Of a stretch of 9,949 bases of DNA, positions 1 to 6,403 are shown one piece after another. Source of the DNA: Alphaproteobacteria bacterium MarineAlpha10_Bin3 (GTDB taxonomy: Bacteria > Pseudomonadota > Alphaproteobacteria > UBA8366 > GCA-2717185); the NCBI GenBank assembly GCA_002937525.1, contig PTKA01000021.1:1-9949 (forward strand), written 5' to 3'. Numbering within the stretch: the first letter of the stretch is position 1; every line of letters begins with the position of its first letter. The position numbers were made by a program, and so were the translations under genes. The notes beneath the pieces are model-generated. The model was not told the origin of the DNA, ran no database searches, and saw nothing but the letters and a program-made list of their open reading frames with translations.

Positions 1-50
1 GCTGTCCCATTGCCATCGGCAAATCCCCTTCAAGACAGGCCCCCAGAGAA

Positions 51-683
51 TCAGACGATGGCTCCTTCGTCCAGGGCAGACTTCGTCAACGGGCTGTTAA
101 AGCCGCGCATCGCCACCTTTGTCCCATCGGGAAGGTCGATATTGACCGCGCGCTCGACCAGTATGTCGGCCGCGCGCAGCGCACGGACCAACTCTTGCGT
201 CCGATTTTGTTCTTGTGCATAGGCGGCGCAAAACCGGGCCACGCCGCGTAGCACGCCGCTCGGCCGGTCATCTTCGAACAGGCACCGCTCGCCGGCCCGC
301 TCGATCATGGCAGACGCGCTGTCGATGCAAAGCGCGATCTTGTCGGCTTGATTTACCAGCACGAACGGGTAGCGCCTAACGAAGGCCGGAATATAGCAGC
401 CTTTCGCCCACTGTCCGTCCGCTTCAACGAACAGATTTTCACGCGCGCGCAATCCGACCAGGGCCAGCGGCATGCCCTGCTCGTCGCCATTGAACAGAAT
501 TGGATAATGCCGGGCGGCGGTGACGAATTCCAGCGCGTTCAAGGGCACCGAATTGGCCGGCCGGGCGAAATCGAAAACTTTCGGCGCGACCGAAAGCGCC
601 AGATCGCCATGGCGCGCCGGATCGAGCCGCTCCAGCTGGCCGTAGAACATCAACGCATGGCCACCGGCCGCAGCACCGCTCAT
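51..683 (-). CDS. SapC family protein
   Basis: The 210-residue product matches the SapC family, named after a protein of the Campylobacter S-layer locus; its biochemical role is poorly defined. Family signatures are YPILFNGDEQG (60-70), the VGLRARENLFVEADGQW stretch (76-92) and YIPAFVRRYPF (97-107). These are followed by a helical C-terminal part and a closing NIDLPDGTKVAMRGF segment. I see no signal peptide or membrane helix. I chose the ATG at 681-683 because a GAGG lies 9 bases upstream; an ATG at 696-698 would add five residues but has a poorly spaced ribosome-binding site. The gene lies about 120 bases downstream of the enolase-superfamily gene on the same strand and may be co-transcribed with it. 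No functional link between the two is evident. The 50 bases beyond its stop hold nothing I can identify. Family assignment is firm; function is not. Confidence 0.85.
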   Translation of the reverse strand: MSGAAAGGHALMFYGQLERLDPARHGDLALSVAPKVFDFARPANSVPLNALEFVTAARHYPILFNGDEQGMPLALVGLRARENLFVEADGQWAKGCYIPAFVRRYPFVLVNQADKIALCIDSASAMIERAGERCLFEDDRPSGVLRGVARFCAAYAQEQNRTQELVRALRAADILVERAVNIDLPDGTKVAMRGFNSPLTKSALDEGAIV

Positions 684-714
684 CGTTCCAAGCCTCATAC
701 CCCTGTCTGCGATG

Positions 715-729
715 ATCTATAGCGTATAG
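715..729 (-). promoter_or_regulatory. Possible promoter element with a perfect 5+3+5 inverted repeat upstream of the SapC-family gene
   Basis: The 120-base gap between the enolase-superfamily stop and the SapC-family start contains CTATA-GCG-TATAG (717-729), a perfect inverted repeat. On the minus strand this overlaps TATAGAT (715-721), a fair -10 match about 30 bases before the chosen start codon. I could not find a -35 hexamer at the right spacing. It may be an operator, a promoter core or chance. The rest of the gap shows no terminator. Confidence 0.25.
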
Positions 730-803
730 CCCCGGCAAAATCAGCCAGCCTTCGCGGCGATGTCATGGCACTGGCCGTCGGGATCGGTTGCGCGCTTGCC
801 GGG

Positions 804-1976
804 TCAAAACTCCACGCGGTACTTCGCCAGTTTTTCCTCATCCAGAGTAACGCCGAGCCCAGGACCGTCGGGCACCGGCACTTCGCCGTCGACCGGCCGG
901 ATCGGGTTTTCGACGATATCGTCGGCCAGCGCGCCACTGACGCCGACGGCGAACACGCCTTCCATCACCGGCGTCGGCGAGGCGGCGCACATTTGCGCCA
1001 CGGCCGAGGTTGCGACGCTGGTGCTGGGATGGTTGCCGGGATAGATGCGCATGCCCGCCGCCTCCGCCAGGTGCCAGAGCCGCCGGATATAGTGGATGCC
1101 GCCGTTCTTCGCCGTCTTGGTCTGCACCACCGTCGCGGCGCGCTGCCGGATTATGTCCAGCAGCGAATGATCGGTCGACACCGATTCGTCGGCCATGATC
1201 GGCATTGCAACCGCACGCGCCAGCGCCGCCAGCCCGTCCACGTCCCAGATCGCAATCGGTTGTTCGGCGACATCGATATCGAAGGGTTCCAGCTTGCGCA
1301 GCAGGGTCACGGCGGCATCGAAATTCATCATCGCATTGGCGTCCACGCGCAGCACGATGTCTTCGCCGAAAGCCTCGCGGAGCGCTTGGGCATTGCGCAG
1401 ATCGGCGGCGGAATCGATGCCGATCTTGAGCCCGAAATGACGGAAGCCGCGGTCATGGAATGCCTGCGCCGCCTCGACCAATTCCTCGACATTCGGCTTC
1501 ATCGACAGCACCGCGCCGACCCGCACCCGGTCGCGGCACTTACCGCCCAGCAACGCATGTACCGGCACGTTGAGGGATTTACCGACCAGATCGTAAAGCG
1601 CATCGCCAATGGCGGCCTGCGCATAAAGCGAATTGTAAAGCGTTGCGTTCAGATCGTACATGATCGCATTGATATCGAATGGCGAGCGACCGATCAGCAG
1701 CGGCTCGAACCGCGTCTTGATCGAATGCATGAGATTCGCCAGCAGTTCCGCGCTGCCCTGCCGGCGCCAGGCCTGGGTCTCGCCGATGCCGACGATGCCC
1801 TGATCGGTGTGAAGGCGCAAAATCAGCACTTCGAGGAAATCGCGGCTCGATTCCCGCGCCGTGGCAATCTGAAACGGCGTCGCGAACGGGATATGCAGCG
1901 GGATCATCTCCACTTTACGGATTTTTATCGACGGATCTTTCTCGAAATCCGTCCGCATGACGCCGATATCAGTCAT
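804..1976 (-). CDS. Mandelate racemase/muconate lactonizing enzyme family protein (enolase superfamily)
   Basis: The 390-residue protein has the usual length and layout of the family: an N-terminal capping domain (about 18-140) and a TIM barrel (about 150-365). Enzymes of this superfamily abstract a proton alpha to a carboxylate and bind Mg2+. The expected metal ligands are visible: D212 in VDAN, E238 in AEQP and D263 in ADES. The barrel lysine in TKTAKNGG is K287, and the strand-8 motif PGNHPSTSVATSA spans 313-325. At the second-strand KxK motif the protein reads G182-L-K184, so the first lysine is missing and only the second is kept. The substrate cannot be inferred; lactonizing, racemising or dehydrating activity is possible. 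I chose the ATG at 1974-1976 because AGGG and GGGG sit just upstream and the family N-terminus starts here. An in-frame ATG at 2126 would run through the promoter region and into the divergent gene. It is divergent from the Nudix pair and upstream of the SapC-family gene. Confidence 0.88.
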   Translation of the reverse strand: MTDIGVMRTDFEKDPSIKIRKVEMIPLHIPFATPFQIATARESSRDFLEVLILRLHTDQGIVGIGETQAWRRQGSAELLANLMHSIKTRFEPLLIGRSPFDINAIMYDLNATLYNSLYAQAAIGDALYDLVGKSLNVPVHALLGGKCRDRVRVGAVLSMKPNVEELVEAAQAFHDRGFRHFGLKIGIDSAADLRNAQALREAFGEDIVLRVDANAMMNFDAAVTLLRKLEPFDIDVAEQPIAIWDVDGLAALARAVAMPIMADESVSTDHSLLDIIRQRAATVVQTKTAKNGGIHYIRRLWHLAEAAGMRIYPGNHPSTSVATSAVAQMCAASPTPVMEGVFAVGVSGALADDIVENPIRPVDGEVPVPDGPGLGVTLDEEKLAKYRVEF

Positions 1977-2064
1977 CGCCCCGCCCTTCGCCTGTATTTC
2001 CCTACCCACCGTCCTTGATATAAATACACCATTCCCAGCAAAGCAGAAACAGAACGAGGCAAAG
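1977..2064. promoter_or_regulatory. Divergent intergenic region with an AT-rich promoter-like core
   Basis: This 88-base gap separates the minus-strand enolase-superfamily gene from the plus-strand Nudix pair, so it should hold promoters for both. Its centre, GATATAAATA (2017-2026), is the only AT-rich stretch and includes TATAAA (2019-2024), a good plus-strand -10 candidate; the reverse complement gives TATTTATATC for the other direction. No convincing -35 hexamer is seen on either strand. A GAGG ends 5 bases before the Nudix ATG. Confidence 0.4.
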
Positions 2065-2667
2065 ATGGATCGAGACGACGTCATCGTGGAATCCACGCAA
2101 ACGCTGCATGACGGGTTTTTCCGCATGGATCATCTTCATCTCCGGCACCGGCTGTTCGACGGCGGCTGGAGTCCGGTGCTGAGCCGCGAGATCATGCTGC
2201 GCGCCCCGGTGGCGGCGGTGATTCCCTACGATCCGGTTGCCGACAAAGTGGTTTTGCTCGAACAGTTTCGCGGCGGCATGTACCTGGCCGGCGACGCGCA
2301 TCCGTGGAGCATCGAGATCGTCGCCGGCATCATCGAGCCAGGCGAGAGCGCCGAGGATATGGCGCGCCGGGAAACCCTGGAGGAAACCGGCTGCACCGTC
2401 GCCCGATTGGAAAAGATCATCGATTTCTATCCCAGCCCCGGCGGTTGCAGCGAGTTCGTATCGCTGTTCTGCGGCGAGGTTTCCAGCGCCGGGGCCGGCG
2501 GCGTCCATGGCGTTCCCGCCGAAGGCGAGGATATCCGCGTCTTCACCCAATCCATCGATAAAATGATGGACCTGGTCGCCAGCGGCGCGATCGACAATTC
2601 GATCGGCATCATCGGCGTGCAATGGCTCGCCACCAACCGTAACACCCTGCGCAAGCGCTGGAGCTAG
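2065..2667 (+). CDS. Nudix hydrolase, NudF/AdpP-type ADP-ribose pyrophosphatase (first tandem copy)
   Basis: The 200-residue protein belongs to the nucleoside-diphosphate-sugar pyrophosphatase branch of Nudix enzymes, which typically split ADP-ribose into AMP and ribose 5-phosphate in the cytoplasm. The Nudix box Gx5Ex7REUxEExGU runs from G88 to C110, with the metal-binding core RETLEETG (R102, E103, E106, E107) intact. Other family marks are DGFFRMDHLHLRHRLF (16-31), AAVIPYDP (50-57 region), EQFRGG (66-71), SPGG (124-127), EGEDIRV (153-159, carrying the glutamates used in catalysis by relatives) and the C-terminal VQWLATNR. I chose the ATG at 2065 because GAGG lies 5 bases upstream and the family N-terminus starts here; upstream in-frame codons would extend into the divergent promoter. 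A second, similar gene follows after 6 bases. ADP-ribose is the likely substrate from family knowledge, but a related sugar nucleotide is possible. Confidence 0.92.
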   Translation: MDRDDVIVESTQTLHDGFFRMDHLHLRHRLFDGGWSPVLSREIMLRAPVAAVIPYDPVADKVVLLEQFRGGMYLAGDAHPWSIEIVAGIIEPGESAEDMARRETLEETGCTVARLEKIIDFYPSPGGCSEFVSLFCGEVSSAGAGGVHGVPAEGEDIRVFTQSIDKMMDLVASGAIDNSIGIIGVQWLATNRNTLRKRWS

Positions 2668-2673
2668 CCGGCA

Positions 2674-3276
2674 ATGAACCGGAACGATGTTGCCCTTGAG
2701 ACGCGCAAGACCCTGCTCGACGGGTTTATTAGCATCGACCGCCTGCATCTGCGGCACCGGCTATTCGCCGGCGGATGGACCGGTTTGCTCCAGCGCGAGG
2801 TCAAACTGGGCGGAAAAGTCGCCGCCGTCATTCCCTACGACCCGGTGCGCGACGAACTGGTGCTGATCGAACAGTTCCGGATTGGCCCCTTCGCCGCCGA
2901 CGACCCGGAACCGTGGCTCACCGAGATCGTCGCCGGCATGATCGAGCCCGGCGAAAACGCCGCCGAAATGGCGCGCCGGGAAACCCAGGAGGAAACCGGA
3001 TGCGCGATCGGGCGTCTGGAAAAGATCATGGATTTCTATTCCACCCCCGGCGGTTCCGCCCAACGCATCGCCCTGTTCTGCGCCGAGGTTCAGGCTGCAT
3101 CGGCGCACGGCATTCACGGCCTGGCGGTGGAAGGAGAGGACATCCGCGTCCTCACCAAATCGACCGACGAGGCGCTGGCAATGGTGCAATCGGGAACCAT
3201 CCGCAATGCGATCAGCATCATCGGCGTGCAATGGCTGGCCCTGAACCGGGACGCGCTGCGCCGCCGCTGGGCTTGA
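2674..3276 (+). CDS. Nudix hydrolase, NudF/AdpP-type ADP-ribose pyrophosphatase (second tandem copy)
   Basis: This protein is also 200 residues long and aligns to the upstream copy without a single gap; by hand count about 121 of 200 positions are identical. The Nudix box (G88 to C110) is complete with RETQEETG, and EGEDIRV (153-159) is kept, so both copies look catalytically competent. Differences cluster in 71-80 (GMYLAGDAHP against GPFAADDPEP) and 161-170, near the loop before the Nudix box and the C-terminal helix. These are sites that could alter substrate choice, which is inference. The start at 2674 follows the upstream stop by 6 bases. The only ribosome-binding candidate is GGAG 10 bases upstream, inside the end of the first gene, so translation may be partly coupled. 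E. coli NudF-type enzymes act as dimers, so hetero-oligomers of the two copies are possible. Confidence 0.92.
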   Translation: MNRNDVALETRKTLLDGFISIDRLHLRHRLFAGGWTGLLQREVKLGGKVAAVIPYDPVRDELVLIEQFRIGPFAADDPEPWLTEIVAGMIEPGENAAEMARRETQEETGCAIGRLEKIMDFYSTPGGSAQRIALFCAEVQAASAHGIHGLAVEGEDIRVLTKSTDEALAMVQSGTIRNAISIIGVQWLALNRDALRRRWA

Positions 3277-3318
3277 CCGGAAGGCACCGGAGAGTTTCAA
3301 CGAATTAGAACATATCCC

Positions 3319-3347
3319 TTGCCGAGGACCGGTCCCATGGGCATATC
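3319..3347 (+). promoter_or_regulatory. Weak candidate promoter for the cysteine synthase cluster
   Basis: The 94-base gap 3277-3370 is the only non-coding space between the Nudix pair and cysteine synthase. It contains TTGCCG (3319-3324), a 17-base spacer and CATATC (3342-3347), a poor but correctly spaced -35/-10 pair. The spacer carries two perfect palindromes, GGACCGGTCC (3326-3335) and CCCATGGG (3334-3341). There is no hairpin followed by a T run, so no intrinsic terminator separates the two groups of genes and they could share a transcript. Confidence 0.25.
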
Positions 3348-3370
3348 TTGAAGAAACAAAGGACGCTGTC

Positions 3371-4378
3371 ATGCAGGTTTGCGACGGATTTTCAGAGGCG
3401 ATCGGCAACACCCCGCTGATCAAGCTGCGCCGGGCGTCGGCGGAAACCGGTTGCACTATTCTGGGCAAGGCGGAATTTCTCAATCCGGGTGGGTCGGTCA
3501 AGGACCGGGCCGCGCTGTATATTATCCTGGACGCCGAGGAACGCGGCGTGCTCCGCCCCGGCGGGGTGATCGTCGAGGGCACCGCGGGCAATACCGGAAT
3601 TGGCCTGGCTCTGGTCGGCAACGCGCGTGGCTACCGCACGGTCATCGTCATCCCCGAAACCCAATCGCAGGAAAAGAAAGACATGCTGCGGCTGTGCGGT
3701 GCCGAGCTGCGCGAAGTTCCGGCATTGCCCTACAAGAATCCCGACAATTATGTCCATGTCTCCGAGCGGCTCGCCAAGGAATTGGCGCAAATCGAGCCGA
3801 ACGGCGCGATCTGGGCCAATCAGTGGGACAACCCCGCCAACCGCAATGGCCATTACAAATCCACCGGCCCGGAAATCTGGAACCAGACCGACGGCACCGT
3901 CGACGGCTTCGTGTGCGCCATCGGCACCGGTGGCACCTTGTCGGGCGTCGCCGCATATCTCAAGGAACAGAACAGCGGCATCGTCACCGCCGTCGCCGAC
4001 CCCATGGGGGCTGCGATGTATAACTATTTCAAGCATGGCGAGTTGAAGTCGGAAGGCAGTTCGATAACCGAAGGCATCGGCCAGGGCCGGGTGACGGGCA
4101 ATATCGACGGCGCGCAAGTCGATGACGCGTTCCAGATCCCGGACCGGGAAGCGGTGCAAATCTGTTTCGACTTGCTCAAGGAAGAAGGACTTTGCGTCGG
4201 CAGTTCCAGCGGCATCAATGTCGCTGGCGCGATCCGGCTGGCCAAGCAACTGGGCCCGGGCAAGACCATCGTCACCATCCTGGCCGATTCCGGCACCCGG
4301 TATACCTCCAAACTGTACAACCCGGCCTTCCTGCGGGAAAACGACCTGCCGGTGCCGCAATGGATGGACGGCGCATGA
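3371..4378 (+). CDS. cysK: Cysteine synthase A family protein (PLP-dependent O-acetylserine sulfhydrylase type)
   Basis: The 335-residue enzyme belongs to fold-type II PLP enzymes; cysteine synthases make L-cysteine from O-acetyl-L-serine and sulfide. The PLP lysine is K44 in NPGGSVKDRA. The substrate loop reads EGTAGNTGIG (69-78), where classical CysK has TSGNTG. The cofactor phosphate loop is GTGGT (185-189), and the pyridine-ring serine lies in GSSSGIN (277-283, probably S279). ETQSQEKKD (96-104) and a long C-terminal section (TRYTSKLYNPAFLREN) are typical of the longer alphaproteobacterial form rather than the roughly 320-residue enteric CysK. That form is annotated as cysteine synthase, but its true sulfur donor or acceptor is less certain and a cystathionine-beta-synthase-like reaction is possible. 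The start at 3371 has AAAGGA 7 bases upstream. Its stop overlaps the next gene's start in ATGA, which implies translational coupling with AlaX. Confidence 0.9.
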   Translation: MQVCDGFSEAIGNTPLIKLRRASAETGCTILGKAEFLNPGGSVKDRAALYIILDAEERGVLRPGGVIVEGTAGNTGIGLALVGNARGYRTVIVIPETQSQEKKDMLRLCGAELREVPALPYKNPDNYVHVSERLAKELAQIEPNGAIWANQWDNPANRNGHYKSTGPEIWNQTDGTVDGFVCAIGTGGTLSGVAAYLKEQNSGIVTAVADPMGAAMYNYFKHGELKSEGSSITEGIGQGRVTGNIDGAQVDDAFQIPDREAVQICFDLLKEEGLCVGSSSGINVAGAIRLAKQLGPGKTIVTILADSGTRYTSKLYNPAFLRENDLPVPQWMDGA

Positions 4379-5094
4379 TTACCGAGGAGCTATTCCGGTC
4401 CGATTCCTATCTGCGTGAATGCGAGGCCACGGTCGTCGCCGTCAACGCGCTTGGCGGCATCGTTCTCGACCGGTCGGTATTCTACCCGACCGGCGGCGGC
4501 CAACCGGGCGATTGCGGCGTGCTGGTCTTGGGCGACGGCGGCGAAGTTCGCATTGCCACGACGCTCAAGGGCGATGGCGGGGAAAACGTCGTCCATGTTC
4601 CGCAAGAAGGCACCGTTGTCCCCGAACCGGGCGATAGGCTCATTGCCCGGCTCGACTGGGAGCGCCGCTACAATCATATGCGCATGCATACCTGTCTGCA
4701 TTTGCTGTGCGCGGTGGTGCCGCACGGCGTAACCGGCGGCAAGATCGGCGCGGCGAAAAGCAGCCTGGATTTCGATATCGGCGACGCGACCCTCGACAAG
4801 CAAGCGATCGGGCTGGCGATCAACGAATTGATCGCAGCCGATCACCCGGTCGGTGCGCGCTGGATCAGCGATGCCGAACTCGACGCCAATCCCGATCTGG
4901 TCCGTACCATGTCGGTGCGGCCGCCCAGCGGATCGGGCCAGGTGCGGCTCTTGGAGATTCCCGGCGTCGATTTGCAGCCCTGCGGCGGCACCCACCTGGC
5001 GCGCACCGGCGAGATCGGGCCAATCCGAATCGGCAAGATCGAAAACAAAGGAAAACGCAACCGTCGCGTCAACATCATCTTCGACGACGCCTAG
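4375..5094 (+). CDS. alaX: AlaX-type alanyl-tRNA editing protein
   Basis: This 239-residue protein resembles the editing domain of alanyl-tRNA synthetase without its catalytic part. Such free-standing proteins hydrolyse Ser-tRNA(Ala), and sometimes Gly-tRNA(Ala), in trans. Seen here: the AlaRS/AlaX hallmark FYPTGGGQPGD (36-46), the zinc motif HMRMH (H101, H105) completed by CGGTH (C203, H207), and the closing KGKRNRRVNI segment. All four metal ligands are present, so it should be active. The size suits the medium AlaX class (N-terminal beta-barrel plus editing domain), without the long C-terminal extension. The ATG at 4375 overlaps the cysteine synthase stop (ATGA); upstream in-frame codons lie inside that gene and were rejected. 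It ends with TAG at 5092-5094. The sulfurtransferase frame continues in the same register 21 bases later, with no other stop between. Confidence 0.92.
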   Translation: MITEELFRSDSYLRECEATVVAVNALGGIVLDRSVFYPTGGGQPGDCGVLVLGDGGEVRIATTLKGDGGENVVHVPQEGTVVPEPGDRLIARLDWERRYNHMRMHTCLHLLCAVVPHGVTGGKIGAAKSSLDFDIGDATLDKQAIGLAINELIAADHPVGARWISDAELDANPDLVRTMSVRPPSGSGQVRLLEIPGVDLQPCGGTHLARTGEIGPIRIGKIENKGKRNRRVNIIFDDA

Positions 5095-5104
5095 CGCGTT
5101 TTTC

Positions 5105-5110
5105 AAGGAG
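5105..5110 (+). promoter_or_regulatory. Strong ribosome-binding site in front of an ACG start candidate
   Basis: AAGGAG is a near-perfect anti-16S match and one of the best in the window. It is followed by a 5-base spacer, ATTTC, and then in-frame ACG at 5116. No ATG, GTG or TTG stands at a suitable distance in the sulfurtransferase frame. The only nearby ATG (5126) opens a different frame. This site decides the start of the sulfurtransferase. Confidence 0.7.
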
Positions 5111-5115
5111 ATTTC

Positions 5116-5967
5116 ACGGTCAGTTATGCAAATCCCGACGCCCTGGCCGAAACCCGATGGCTTGCCGAACATCTCGGCGATCCGAACGTCAAGGTACTCG
5201 ACGCCAGCTTTCATCTGCCCGGCACCGGGCGCGACGCGGAAACCGAATTCTCCCAGCGCCACATCCCCGGCGCGATGCTGTTCGACATCGAGGATGTCCG
5301 CGATCACACAATTCCACTGCCCCATATGCTGCCGAGCGCCGAGCGATTCGGCGCGCAAATGGGCACGCTTGGCATAAGCAATGACGACTTTGTCGTGATT
5401 TACGATGTCCACGGCGTGCAGACCTCGCCGCGCGCCTGGTGGACATTCCGCACCTTCGGTCACGACAAGGTGGCGGTGCTGAATGGCGGCTTGCCCAAAT
5501 GGCTGGCCGAAAACCGCGCAACGTCCGACGATATCGTCGATCGCGAACGCGCCGCCTTCAAGGCTGAATTGATCGCCTCGCGGGTGCGCAATATCGACCA
5601 GATGCTGGCCAATCAGGAAAGCCGCGAGGCGCTCGTCATCGACGCCAGACCGGCCGGGCGCTTTGTTGGCGCGGATCCCGAACCACGCGACGGAATACGG
5701 TCCGGGCATATGCCGGGATCGGTCAATCTGCCGATCGGAAATTTTATCGATTCCCAAACCAAGACCTTCCTGCCGGCGGACGGCCTCATGGCCGCGCTGG
5801 CCGATCTTCGCATCGACCCGTATCAGAAACTGGTCACGACCTGCGGCTCGGGCGTCGCCGCGTGCCTCATCACGCTGGGCCTCCATCTTCTGGGCAACGA
5901 CTGCGTGGCGGTCTATGACGGCTCCTGGTCGGAATGGGGCGCGCGCGACGATACACCCGTCGTTTAA
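5116..5967 (+). CDS. sseA: 3-mercaptopyruvate sulfurtransferase (two rhodanese domains), apparent ACG start
   Basis: Read from the ACG at 5116, the product is 283 residues, the family's normal length. It has an N-terminal inactive rhodanese domain (about 12-135) and a C-terminal catalytic one (about 160-280). The active-site loop is CGSGVAAC with the sulfur-carrying C243; CGSGV marks 3-mercaptopyruvate sulfurtransferases, whereas thiosulfate rhodaneses usually have CRKGV. DGIRSGHMPGSVN (192-204) and YDGSWSEWG (267-275) are family hallmarks. These enzymes transfer sulfur from 3-mercaptopyruvate, derived from cysteine, to thiols or cyanide. The first conventional start, ATG 5275, would remove 53 residues including the conserved VKVLDASFHLP strand, so it is rejected. 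The N-terminus SYANPDALAETRWLAEHL fits the family and follows AAGGAG directly. The start codon may be a real ACG, a mutated ATG or a consensus error. The next gene begins one base after its stop. Confidence 0.88.
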   Translation, partial: TVSYANPDALAETRWLAEHLGDPNVKVLDASFHLPGTGRDAETEFSQRHIPGAMLFDIEDVRDHTIPLPHMLPSAERFGAQMGTLGISNDDFVVIYDVHGVQTSPRAWWTFRTFGHDKVAVLNGGLPKWLAENRATSDDIVDRERAAFKAELIASRVRNIDQMLANQESREALVIDARPAGRFVGADPEPRDGIRSGHMPGSVNLPIGNFIDSQTKTFLPADGLMAALADLRIDPYQKLVTTCGSGVAACLITLGLHLLGNDCVAVYDGSWSEWGARDDTPVV

Positions 5968-5968
5968 A

Positions 5969-6403
5969 ATGCGCATCCGCCCGATCGAAGACGACGACGT
6001 GGCCGGGGTGACGGCACTTTGGGACCGCTGTGGACTGCTGCGCCCCTGGAACGACCCCATGTCCGATATCCGCTTTGCGCGCGAAACCAAAGACTCGGAA
6101 ATCTTCATCGGATTGGACGATAAGGCGCTGGTCGCCACGGTCATGTGCGGGCATGATGGCCATCGCGGCTGGCTGTATTATCTGGCGGTCGAGCCGGACC
6201 GGCAGGGCGAACGGTTCGGCCGCGCCATGGTGCGCCACGCCGAAGACCGGTTACGCGGCCTGGGCGTGCCCAAGGTGGAACTGATGATCCGCAAGACCAA
6301 TACCGGGATTGTGCGGTTCTACGGCGCGCTTGGTTACGAAACCGAACCGGTGGTCACGATGTCGCGTTGGCTGCGGCAACTGGGCGACACGTCGCATGGG
6401 TAA
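5969..6403 (+). CDS. ypeA: GNAT acetyltransferase, YpeA type
   Basis: The 144-residue product resembles E. coli YpeA (141 residues), a GNAT-fold acetyltransferase whose substrate is not firmly known. Matching blocks are ALWDRCGLLRPWNDP (16-30), VATVMCGHDGHRGWLYYLAV (55-74), the helix with PKVEL (101-105) and FYGALGYE (117-124). The acetyl-CoA pyrophosphate loop, usually Q/RxxGxG, reads QGERFG (79-84), so the first glycine is replaced by R82. The start ATG sits one base after the sulfurtransferase stop with no visible ribosome-binding site, so translation probably depends on coupling. Its end overlaps the next gene by 8 bases. Family call is firm; the target molecule is unknown. Confidence 0.88.
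   Translation: MRIRPIEDDDVAGVTALWDRCGLLRPWNDPMSDIRFARETKDSEIFIGLDDKALVATVMCGHDGHRGWLYYLAVEPDRQGERFGRAMVRHAEDRLRGLGVPKVELMIRKTNTGIVRFYGALGYETEPVVTMSRWLRQLGDTSHG

Noticed and set aside
765..2018. A 417-codon plus-strand frame opposite the enolase-superfamily gene.
   Set aside because: It is antisense to a well-supported gene, its His/Arg-rich translation matches no family I know, and it would span the divergent promoter.
1977..2126. Extending the enolase-superfamily gene to the in-frame ATG at 2126.
   Set aside because: The extra 50 residues overlap the start of the divergent Nudix gene and the AT-rich promoter, and resemble no family N-terminus.
2065..3276. The Nudix tandem as an assembly duplication.
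   Set aside because: The copies differ at about 40% of residues throughout, so they are old paralogs and not a repeated contig segment.
5275..5967. ATG 5275 as the sulfurtransferase start.
   Set aside because: It would delete 53 residues, including the first conserved rhodanese strand, and has no ribosome-binding site; the upstream frame encodes good family sequence behind AAGGAG.
4390..6144. A 584-codon open frame on the minus strand opposite AlaX, the sulfurtransferase and the YpeA-type gene.
   Set aside because: It lies antisense to three genes with clear family motifs. Its translation is low-complexity, rich in Arg, Ala, Gly and Asp with no recognisable domain, as expected from GC-rich third positions.
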